A stretch of 11,459 bases of DNA from positions 1 through 11,459 of the forward strand of contig CAZXMB010000101.1 of NCBI GenBank assembly GCA_964641715.1, written 5' to 3'. Source of the DNA: CAZXMB01 sp964641715. Its GTDB lineage: Bacteria > Desulfobacterota > BSN033 > UBA1163. The position numbers were made by a program, and so were the translations under genes. The notes below the pieces were generated by a model that was given only the letters and a program-made list of their open reading frames with translations, was not told the origin of the DNA and ran no database searches. Below, piece by piece: positions 1 to 6,071 of the stretch. How positions within the stretch are numbered: the stretch's first letter is position 1; every line of letters begins with the position of its first letter.

Positions 1-200
1 TCCTTAATCCGGAAACCTCCCTGTGGGTAGCTTCACCTCTGGTAAGTATGTTATGCCGCACTTGATGCGGCATCCGGCCTATGTTCTTTCGGGTTTCAAA
101 TGGGCAGGCCTCTCTTTTTCCTGTGACAGGTATACCAGATGGCAAATGATTGATGAGGGAACAGATCAGCCGTTTGGGAGATGGTTAAGAGAAAAGGGGT
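1..200. other. Intergenic region downstream of fabF, no gene seen
   Basis: No convincing gene is present. The only long plus-strand frame (23-217) has no ribosome binding site and runs into the end of the fabF gene on the other strand. The stretch contains one strong palindrome (53-73, listed separately). No hairpin with a T-run follows the fabF stop codon at 201-203, so termination of that transcript is not evident here. Confidence 0.6.
53..73. repeat. Short REP-like palindrome
   Basis: Perfect 8-base arms (atgccgca at 53-60, tgcggcat at 66-73) flank a 5-base loop, cttga. There is no T-run on either side, so it is not a standard intrinsic terminator. The arm and loop pattern resembles small intergenic palindromes dispersed in many proteobacterial genomes; that family assignment is inferred from the pattern alone. 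Confidence 0.55.
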
Positions 201-1502
201 CTATTCGAACTTCTTGATCAGGATAGCACTGTTCACCCCTCCGAACCCTGCGGAGATGGATAGGCCGGCCCTGACCTCTTTCTTTCTCACTTCATTGGGC
301 ACATAATCCAGGTCGCATTCGGGATCCGGGAACTCATAATGGAGGGTGGGATGAATGATTCCCTTCTCGATGGCCAATAGCACAGCAATCGCCTCCGCCC
401 CTCCGGCTGCTCCCATCAAATGGCCTGTGATGGATTTGGTGGAGCTGATGGGAATACGGTAGGCCGCCTTTCCAAAGACCTCTTTCAACATCTTTGTTTC
501 AATCTTGTCATTGAGGGGTGTGGAGGTGCCATGGGGATTGATGTAATCCACCTCTTCCGGTCGAATCCCAGCGATCTGAAGGGCATCCCTGACCGCTTTC
601 CCCAGGGCCTTGGCATCCGGATCGGGCTCGGTGAGATGAAAGGCGTCCGCGGTCATGCCGAATCCTGCCACCTCTCCATAGATGTGAGCCCCTCTTTTGC
701 GGGCATGTTCCAATTCCTCAAAAATTAAGACCCCCGAGCCCTCCCCCATGACAAATCCATCTCTCTCACGATCAAAGGGTCTGCAGGCCCTCTCGGGATC
801 ATCATTCCGTGTGGACATCGCTCTGAGCACATCGAATCCCCCGAAGGCATAGGGGGTGATACAGGCATCCGCACCGCCGGTCACCATCAAACTCTCCGTT
901 CCGCCCTGAATCTGATGAAAACTGTTGATCATGGCATGAGTGGCTGAGGCACAGGCTGTCGAAACCGCATAGGAGGTTCCCCGGATGCTAAAATACTGGG
1001 CGACCTGAGAGGTGATGGCGCTCAGATAGATATTGGGAAGGGCAAAAGGAGAGATGCCCCTGGGCCCTTTAGCTAAAAACCGCTCATGATAATATTCCAT
1101 CAGGTCCATGGATTCCACACCGACTCCCAGGATCACTCCTATTTGAAAGGGATCGACCCCCTCCAGCCGGTATTCTCCCCTCTTTTCAGAAGAACCTCCT
1201 TCTTTTTGGACCTGAATTCCCGCATCCTCAAGAGCCAGTTTGGTAGCGGTGATGGCAAATCGGGAAGTCCGTCCGAAGTGCTTCGAATGTTTGGTCTTCT
1301 CGACATATTGGTCCAGATCAAACCCTTCAATCGGAGCGGCAATGTTGCAACGATACTGACTCATATCGCGGTCGGGAAATTCAATCCTTTTGAAGGAGGT
1401 CCTTCCCTGAATCAAGCTTTCCCAGAAGGCCTCTTTCCCGATCCCGACGGGTGTGACCGGACCCGCTCCTGTAATCACCACTCGTTTCCTGTAATCTCTC
1501 AA
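201..1502 (-). CDS. fabF: Beta-ketoacyl-ACP synthase II (FabF type)
   Basis: A 433-residue condensing enzyme of the thiolase fold. It should elongate acyl-ACP with malonyl-ACP in cytoplasmic fatty acid synthesis. The N-terminus has the typical KRVVITGAG strand. The active-site Cys is C184 (STACASATHA), with His324 (NPHGTSTPLND) and His361 (GHLMGAAG), and the conserved Lys is K356 (SSTKS). The start is a TTG at 1502: no ATG occurs before residue 47, the TTG yields the family N-terminus, and AAGGAG lies 6 bases upstream. The protein is about 20 residues longer than usual FabF (about 410), partly from a charged insert around residues 98-116. No acyl carrier protein gene is adjacent. NPH instead of the common NAH, and the divergent segment around 155-175, leave open a specialised pathway rather than the housekeeping enzyme. 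The family is certain; the exact role is less so. Confidence 0.9.
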   Translation of the reverse strand: MRDYRKRVVITGAGPVTPVGIGKEAFWESLIQGRTSFKRIEFPDRDMSQYRCNIAAPIEGFDLDQYVEKTKHSKHFGRTSRFAITATKLALEDAGIQVQKEGGSSEKRGEYRLEGVDPFQIGVILGVGVESMDLMEYYHERFLAKGPRGISPFALPNIYLSAITSQVAQYFSIRGTSYAVSTACASATHAMINSFHQIQGGTESLMVTGGADACITPYAFGGFDVLRAMSTRNDDPERACRPFDRERDGFVMGEGSGVLIFEELEHARKRGAHIYGEVAGFGMTADAFHLTEPDPDAKALGKAVRDALQIAGIRPEEVDYINPHGTSTPLNDKIETKMLKEVFGKAAYRIPISSTKSITGHLMGAAGGAEAIAVLLAIEKGIIHPTLHYEFPDPECDLDYVPNEVRKKEVRAGLSISAGFGGVNSAILIKKFE

Positions 1503-1531
1503 AACTCTCTCCTTTCTGTGAAAGTTTCATT

Positions 1532-1561
1532 ATTTTGATCGATTACCCTTCCCCTTGTCAA
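1532..1561 (-). promoter_or_regulatory. Candidate sigma-70 promoter for fabF
   Basis: Reading the minus strand, a perfect -35 hexamer TTGACA (1561-1556) is followed after 18 bases by CAAAAT (1537-1532), which matches four of six -10 positions. The predicted 5' leader would be about 20-25 bases, ending in the AAGGAG site ahead of the TTG start at 1502. This would let fabF be transcribed independently of the hydrolase. It is a pattern match only. Confidence 0.45.
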
Positions 1562-1593
1562 GAAAATTCACCGGAAATCCATTGCCCAGTAAG

Positions 1594-1620
1594 AAAAAAA
1601 TTTAAGAAGGCTCCTTTAAA
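1594..1620 (-). terminator. Possible weak intrinsic terminator of the hydrolase gene
   Basis: On the minus strand, tttaaagg and ttcttaaa (1620-1601) can form an AT-rich stem of about eight pairs with one bulge and one wobble pair, spanning the hydrolase stop codon. A run of seven T follows at 1600-1594. The stem is weak, so termination may be partial, but it sits just upstream of the fabF promoter candidate, which is consistent with separate transcription units. Confidence 0.3.
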
Positions 1621-2534
1621 AATGAAAGGATCATCTCATTGACCTCCTGAGGTTTTTCCCACATCGGTATATGGCCACTCCCCCTGATGATCCGAAGGGT
1701 CGAGCCGTGGATAGCCTGGTGAAGTTCCTCTCCCACTGAAGGAGGAAAGATCAGGTCTCTTTCCCCCCAGATGAGGAGGGTCGGGTGGCGGATGAGGGAG
1801 AGGGAATCTCGCATGGATCTCGCCTCCTCTGCATTCTTGAGGGTGGAGAAGAGGACCCGGGTGGTCCCTCTGAGTTGGGAGAGCCGGTTCTGACGATCCA
1901 CGATCTCCGGAGTGATGAGCCGGGAATCGAAAATACATTCCCTTAAGACCTGCCGAATCGAATTTCGATTTCGACCTGCGATGAAAAGGCGGGGGAGCAG
2001 GGGAATATCCCTGATGGCTGCCAATGCCTTAAAGGAATCGTTCCTCACCCGGTCCAAGACATCAGGAGGAATGCAATCGATCAGGATTAACCGGTCTGCT
2101 CGTTCAGGGAAGAAGATTGCCATGGCCCATGCAATCCCGCCTCCCATGGAATTCCCGATGAGCGTGGCCTTCTCAATCCCTAACCCATCCATGAAATCCC
2201 TTAAAAAATGGATGTAAGTTTCAGGGCGATACTCTATCCTGGGCCTGTCCGAGAACCCATGGCCGATTAGGTCCAGGGCGTAAACCCGGTAGAGGTTTGA
2301 GAGAATATCGATCTGTCTCTCCCAGACCCAGATCCCGGCCCCGAAGCCATGGATCAGCAGAAGAGGTTTCCCCTCCCCTTTTACGACATAAAAAATGGTG
2401 TGGCCTTTTATCTGAATGGTCTCTGGAATCAGGGAGGGATTCCATTCGATCCGCTTCGGCCGGAGAAGGGAAGTTTCAGGCTTCCAGAAAAAAGGGGTTG
2501 ATAAAAGGGTGAGAATCCAGCGGATGGAAATCAT
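1602..2534 (-). CDS. Alpha/beta-fold hydrolase
   Basis: A 310-residue alpha/beta hydrolase of the single-domain esterase/C-C hydrolase type. The oxyanion region is HGFGAG (62-67). The nucleophile elbow is GNSMGG with Ser129. The acid is Asp260 (WGERD), and the catalytic His is H288 (GSGHIPMWEKP). The triad is complete, so the enzyme should be active; the substrate cannot be read from sequence. The first 15-20 residues are hydrophobic (ISIRWILTLLSTPFFW) and might anchor the protein. The start is uncertain: the ATG at 2534 has no Shine-Dalgarno, and the frame stays open upstream into the N gap at 2548, so the true start could lie in the missing sequence. It is followed after 99 bases by fabF on the same strand, which hints at acyl or lipid chemistry but does not prove it. 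A BioH-like or lipase role is possible. Confidence 0.85.
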   Translation of the reverse strand: MISIRWILTLLSTPFFWKPETSLLRPKRIEWNPSLIPETIQIKGHTIFYVVKGEGKPLLLIHGFGAGIWVWERQIDILSNLYRVYALDLIGHGFSDRPRIEYRPETYIHFLRDFMDGLGIEKATLIGNSMGGGIAWAMAIFFPERADRLILIDCIPPDVLDRVRNDSFKALAAIRDIPLLPRLFIAGRNRNSIRQVLRECIFDSRLITPEIVDRQNRLSQLRGTTRVLFSTLKNAEEARSMRDSLSLIRHPTLLIWGERDLIFPPSVGEELHQAIHGSTLRIIRGSGHIPMWEKPQEVNEMILSFLKEPS

Positions 2535-2548
2535 AAGGAGATCATCAC

Positions 2549-2648
2549 NNNNNNNNNNNNNNNNNNNNNNNNNNNNNNNNNNNNNNNNNNNNNNNNNNNN
2601 NNNNNNNNNNNNNNNNNNNNNNNNNNNNNNNNNNNNNNNNNNNNNNNN
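2549..2648. other. Assembly gap of 100 N
   Basis: Exactly 100 undetermined bases, the conventional placeholder for a scaffold gap of unknown size. It removes the 3' end of the AsmA-like gene and possibly the 5' end of the hydrolase gene. Any additional gene, promoter or terminator between them is invisible, and the apparent spacing should not be trusted. Confidence 0.97.
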
Positions 2649-3699
2649 TCCCGGATTCTCTGGGAATGGCCTCTCCTGCTATTTTTACCGGGAATCCGAG
2701 CCCCGAAAGAAGTGAAACGGCCATTTGAGTCAGAAGGGCCTCCTTGAGTTGAAATTGAGGATCATTCAAATTCCCTTTGACGCGGAAGGAAGTTCTGATC
2801 CGGTTTTCATTCTCCTTCAGAAGAGGAAGGAGCGTCTTCGCCGGGACATAAAAAACCGTCCCTCCTTCCTTCATCAGAAGATCAGCAATCTCCAGCCTTG
2901 CGAGTAGATCGATCATCCTCTCCTTTACGATCACCTGAGCCTCTAAATTGATATGACCGGATTCGATCTCAGCCGAAACCCTCTCCCGGTAATAGGGCTC
3001 AAAGGTTCTCAACTCCACTTCCCGGACTTTGAGAGACAGGTTCATGTCAAGGGTTTTAAAGTCGATCCACCCCTGAGAATGGATCTCACCTCCCTTGCCC
3101 TTTCCCATCATCTTTCCTTTCAGCTTAAGAGGAGATCGGGTTGAGAGGATGGGATAGTGAATATCTTTTAGATCGAGATCGAGATCTCTCAGCCGGACCC
3201 GGCCGGGGACCTCTCCCGCCTTTCGATCATTGAAATCGATTGTCCCCTTTAAAATGCGAAACCGTTCGATCCTGATTCGGAAGGGGCTCTCCTCCTTTCT
3301 CTCCCCCTGAAAGGCACCCTTTTTATCCTTCTCCTCCGGATGGATGGGTATCCATGGACCGATGATCTTCCCATCTTCCGATCTTTCAAAGAAGAAGGAG
3401 GGCTTCAGGACCCTCCATTCCCGGATCTCCATCCTCTTCTTCAGAAAAGAAAAGAGATCGGGGTAGATCCTGATCTCATCAATTTGAAGAAGCCGTTTTT
3501 TCGAACCGGGGTCCTCATACCGGATTCCTAAAACGGAGAGATGGGTCATTCTGATTTGAATGCCGGAGAAGGTCATTCCGGGGCCTACTGCCTTTTGAAT
3601 CCGGGGCTCGATCAATTTTACAGCATAGAAGGAGAGAAGGAGATAACCTCCCACAAAGAGGAAGAGAATAACCCCTGCAAGGATTAGCCACTTTTTCAT
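2649..3699 (-). CDS. AsmA/DUF748-like membrane-anchored protein, 3' end lost in gap
   Basis: About 350 residues are visible; the C-terminus falls in the N gap. The start chosen is the ATG at 3699 (MKKW). Upstream extension to a TTG at 3762 would begin inside the 62-base repeat and is unlikely. The protein opens with a Lys pair and a single hydrophobic helix (residues about 4-25, WLILAGVILFLFVGGYLLL). A long periplasmic segment rich in beta strands and charged residues follows. Its pattern (FSGIQIRMTHLSV, LLQIDEIRIYPDL, RVLKPSFFFERSEDG, GTIDFNDR) is that of the AsmA, DUF748 and TamB-like group of Gram-negative inner-membrane-anchored proteins, which are thought to act in outer membrane lipid or protein homeostasis. 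The assignment rests on this architecture, not on catalytic motifs. No strong ribosome binding site precedes the start. Confidence 0.65.
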
Positions 3700-3734
3700 T
3701 TTAATGATTACCCTGATTGAGCCATAATTTTTAG

Positions 3735-3796
3735 AAAATCCCTCCCCGCCTCCCTTTGCCAAAGGGAGCAGTAATGATCCTCCTTTGTAAAAGGGG
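3735..3796 (-). repeat. 62-base dispersed repeat, copy A
   Basis: The reverse complement of 3735-3796 aligns without gaps to 11357-11418 at 56 of 62 positions (differences at repeat positions 1, 10, 16, 28, 50 and 51). The core is a near-perfect palindrome, ctccctttg and caaagggag. The copy lies between the stop of the 379-residue protein (3811) and the start of the AsmA-like gene (3699), oriented the same way relative to its downstream gene as copy B. It contains no coding sequence of its own and could form a hairpin in the transcript. Confidence 0.85.
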
Positions 3797-3810
3797 AGAA
3801 CCCATTCCGG

Positions 3811-4950
3811 TTACGGTTTAACAATCAGGGAGGACTCCCCCTCCTTCTCATGTGTCTCTGATAAAAAGGTCAGAATGGAATGGATGACCCATTGATAGAG
3901 GAAAGGGTTGGGTTGAAGCAGGCGGGGCGGTTTTTTTAGATCGAGTGCAACGGCCAGAGAAACTTTTGCCTCTTCCTCCCTGCCCGACCTGAAGAGGAGG
4001 TAGGCCATCTCCTCCATCCTCCGCTGATAAAGCGCCCTCTTCTCCTCAGGGAAGAGGGCGGAAAGTGCCCTCTGATAGATTTCCTGAAATCGAGCCTCCT
4101 TCTGAGTCTGGTTGAGGACGAGCTTGGACTCCCTCGCCTCCCAGACCTCATCGGCATAGGGTTTGATCTCTTCCCCTCCGATCATCCATCCGTAAAAGAG
4201 ATCTGTTTTGAGAAGCTCCCCTCCCCTTCTCAAAATCCGCTCATCCCCATCGATCTCACTCTCCTCGATGAAGGAATAGATCAATGGCCTCTCATACTCC
4301 TTTTTGATCTTCTCGATCTCACTCTTTAACCGGAGGTAATCCGGCGGGGGTGCCTCCCCTTTCTCAAGGGTTAATCGATAGGCCTCCGTGAAAAGGAAAC
4401 CCGCATAGGAGGCCTCGATCTCCACAACAGGGGTCGGGCTTGCCTTTTTAACTTCATCGAAGAAACTCCTGAACTCTTTTCTTGAGATCTCTCCTCCGGA
4501 AAAATTGACCAGTCCCTTCGTATCATTAATCAGCCCGTGAAGGACCATCCATCCTCTGCCGGGCCGGGGAAGGGTGAGGATGAGAAACCGATTCCATGAA
4601 AAATCGTAGCCATTTCCGAACCCTCTGGGTGGTTCAACCCTTAAGGGTCTGAGAACCGACCCCTTGGGGCCGGCGGAAATCTCTTCTGCAACCACTCCTC
4701 TGCTTTTCAGCCTGTAAAGGGATCGTTTGATGATCTTCCGGACTCTCTTCTCATTATAAACCTCGAGCATACGATGAAGGAGGTGAGCGACCTTTACATC
4801 CGGGATCAATGCCAGCCCCTCAGCCACCTCTCCGGCAATTTCTAACCCCTTCCCTAAAAGGGAGAGGAGGGATTGAGAAATTTCCTCAACTGACTTTCCC
4901 TCCTGGATATCCGTTCTCACCTTCTCGATGATGGATTGAACCTGTTCCAA
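3811..4950 (-). CDS. Uncharacterised 379-residue protein, coupled to the prenyltransferase gene
   Basis: I do not recognise this family. The protein is soluble-looking, with no signal peptide or membrane span, and is rich in Glu, Lys and Arg. Residues 1-85 look all-helical, ending in a basic segment (EKRVRKIIKRSLYRLKSRG, 67-85) that resembles HEAT-like helical repeats. A middle segment (115-195) has beta-like character (NRFLILTLPRPGRGWMVLHG). The rest is again helical with charged stretches (EIEKIKKEYERP at 211-222) and a tetratricopeptide-like tail region around 290-337. The start is a TTG at 4950, supported by AGGAGG 5 bases upstream. That site overlaps the last codons of the prenyltransferase gene, whose TAA ends at 4953, so only two bases separate the genes and translation is probably coupled. 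The 62-base repeat lies downstream. Function is unknown; coupling suggests it is made together with the prenyltransferase. Confidence 0.85.
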   Translation of the reverse strand: MEQVQSIIEKVRTDIQEGKSVEEISQSLLSLLGKGLEIAGEVAEGLALIPDVKVAHLLHRMLEVYNEKRVRKIIKRSLYRLKSRGVVAEEISAGPKGSVLRPLRVEPPRGFGNGYDFSWNRFLILTLPRPGRGWMVLHGLINDTKGLVNFSGGEISRKEFRSFFDEVKKASPTPVVEIEASYAGFLFTEAYRLTLEKGEAPPPDYLRLKSEIEKIKKEYERPLIYSFIEESEIDGDERILRRGGELLKTDLFYGWMIGGEEIKPYADEVWEARESKLVLNQTQKEARFQEIYQRALSALFPEEKRALYQRRMEEMAYLLFRSGREEEAKVSLAVALDLKKPPRLLQPNPFLYQWVIHSILTFLSETHEKEGESSLIVKP

Positions 4951-4960
4951 GGTTACCTCC
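4948..4960 (-). promoter_or_regulatory. Shine-Dalgarno deciding a TTG start, overlapping the upstream stop codon
   Basis: On the minus strand AGGAGG is followed by TAACC and then TTG. The TAA is the stop of the prenyltransferase gene (4955-4953) and the TTG (4950-4948) starts the 379-residue protein. Ribosomes ending on the first gene would cover the start of the second, the classic arrangement for translational coupling. Confidence 0.75.
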
Positions 4961-5894
4961 TGAGTGCCGATGGGACGAGGCTCTGCTGGATTGTGAGAAT
5001 CATGGTGATGGAAAGATTGATGAGCAGGGTGTTTCTGCAGAGCGCCTCCATCCCTCTAACATCTAATTTCTCTCCATTCCAGATCCGTGTGAGATTCCAT
5101 AGAATGAGCAGAAGAGGAATCCCTGCCAGAAGAAGAAACCAGAAAGAGGGCCTGCTGAATATCCCTAACACCCTGATCAGAGAGAGGCCCAGCAGGACGG
5201 AGAGTCCCATATAAAGATCGGCCATCCTCTCCTTCCCGAACCGCACCACCAGATTTCTTTTTCCGATGGTGCGATCCGCCTCTTCATCCGGAAACTCATT
5301 GATCAGGATGACATTAAAAATGGAGAGCCCGACAGGAATGGAGAGGAAAAATATCTCCCGGTGAAAGAAACCGGTGAAGAGATAGAAACCGGTTGCAATC
5401 GGTAACCAGCTATAACAGAATCCGATGAGAATCTCTCCCCACCCGCGATAGGACCACCGAAAAGGTTTTTCTGAGTAAAAGAAGCCAGAAAAGAGGCCCG
5501 CCCCTCCCAAGAGAAGGGTCCACGGACCGGTCCGGTAACGAAAATAGAGGTAGAGACCGATGGCCATGGCTCCGAGCATACATCCATAACCCAAGAAAAA
5601 GGCCGCCCGGGCAGGAAGCTGCCCTTTGACCAGCACCCTTGACCCTCCGGAAAAGGCATTAAAATGTTCGTTGATCCGGTCTCCCTCCAGATCATTTCGC
5701 TCACCGAGATAATAGGTCATCCACATGATGAGAATGACCGTGAGGGAGGCAAAAAGGTAGAGGCCTGGCGGACCCTGATAGCCCCATCGCCATGCCAGAA
5801 CAAACCCCAGGATCAAAGGAAGGATTCCCACCGAAAGGAAAGGAACCCGTGAGAGCCTCCACCATCCAACAACATAGGTTTTCCACTTCGTCAT
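4953..5894 (-). CDS. UbiA-family prenyltransferase (MenA-like)
   Basis: A polytopic membrane enzyme of 313 residues with about eight or nine hydrophobic helices. It should transfer a polyprenyl chain from its diphosphate to an aromatic acceptor. The first Asp-rich motif is NDLEGD (N67, D68, D72), followed by FSGGSRVL as in MenA-like enzymes. The second is NEFPDEEADRTIGKRNLVVRFG (199-220, with D203 and D207), close to the NNxRDxxxDxxxGKRTLAVRLG pattern of 1,4-dihydroxy-2-naphthoate prenyltransferases. The SEKPFRWSYRGWGE segment (141-154) also fits. The likely role is menaquinone synthesis, but the acceptor (naphthoate, a futalosine-route intermediate or another) cannot be fixed. The ATG at 5894 is chosen because an upstream TTG extension to 5963 is made of intergenic repeat sequence. 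No clear Shine-Dalgarno precedes it. Its stop overlaps the ribosome site of the next gene. Confidence 0.85.
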   Translation of the reverse strand: MTKWKTYVVGWWRLSRVPFLSVGILPLILGFVLAWRWGYQGPPGLYLFASLTVILIMWMTYYLGERNDLEGDRINEHFNAFSGGSRVLVKGQLPARAAFFLGYGCMLGAMAIGLYLYFRYRTGPWTLLLGGAGLFSGFFYSEKPFRWSYRGWGEILIGFCYSWLPIATGFYLFTGFFHREIFFLSIPVGLSIFNVILINEFPDEEADRTIGKRNLVVRFGKERMADLYMGLSVLLGLSLIRVLGIFSRPSFWFLLLAGIPLLLILWNLTRIWNGEKLDVRGMEALCRNTLLINLSITMILTIQQSLVPSALRR

Positions 5895-5952
5895 AGCAAA
5901 TCTAATTAAAAATTTGGCATTCGGATAATGAAATGAACTTAAAAATAAAATT

Positions 5953-6054
5953 CCAATAACCAAATCTCAAGCTCCAAATAAATTCCAATGATCAATAATC
6001 AAACAAAATCTTAGGTCATTGGAATTTGGATATTGGATATTATTTGGTTATTGG
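5953..6054. repeat. Long imperfect inverted repeat between purL and the prenyltransferase gene
   Basis: Two nested perfect pairs define the structure. Outer arms are ccaataaccaaat (5953-5965) with atttggttattgg (6042-6054). Inner arms are aaattccaatga (5980-5991) with tcattggaattt (6016-6027). Equal 14-base spacers separate the pairs on each side, and the central loop is 24 bases. The region is AT-rich with tandem-like TTGG/ATTGG words. It lies just past the purL stop (6074-6072), so purL transcripts could fold it into a long hairpin. There is no clean T-run to call it a terminator. It resembles dispersed intergenic repeats rather than a gene. Confidence 0.75.
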
Positions 6055-6071
6055 TGCTTGGTTATTGGTAA

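Noticed and set aside
53..73. The left-end palindrome as the fabF terminator
   Set aside because: It lies about 130 bases past the fabF stop and lacks a T-run on the minus strand; it fits a REP-like repeat better.
1086..1538. 150-codon plus-strand frame opposite fabF
   Set aside because: Lies antisense to the conserved N-terminal half of the condensing enzyme and ends in its promoter; no domain or ribosome site.
3700..3762. N-terminal extension of the AsmA-like protein to a TTG at 3762
   Set aside because: It would be encoded by the 62-base repeat and would put 21 Gly- and Lys-rich residues before an otherwise normal Lys-Lys plus hydrophobic anchor.
5895..5963. N-terminal extension of the prenyltransferase to a TTG at 5963
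   Set aside because: The extra 23 residues are translated from the intergenic inverted repeat, and the family normally begins near the TKWKTYVVGWWRL segment, so the ATG at 5894 is preferred.
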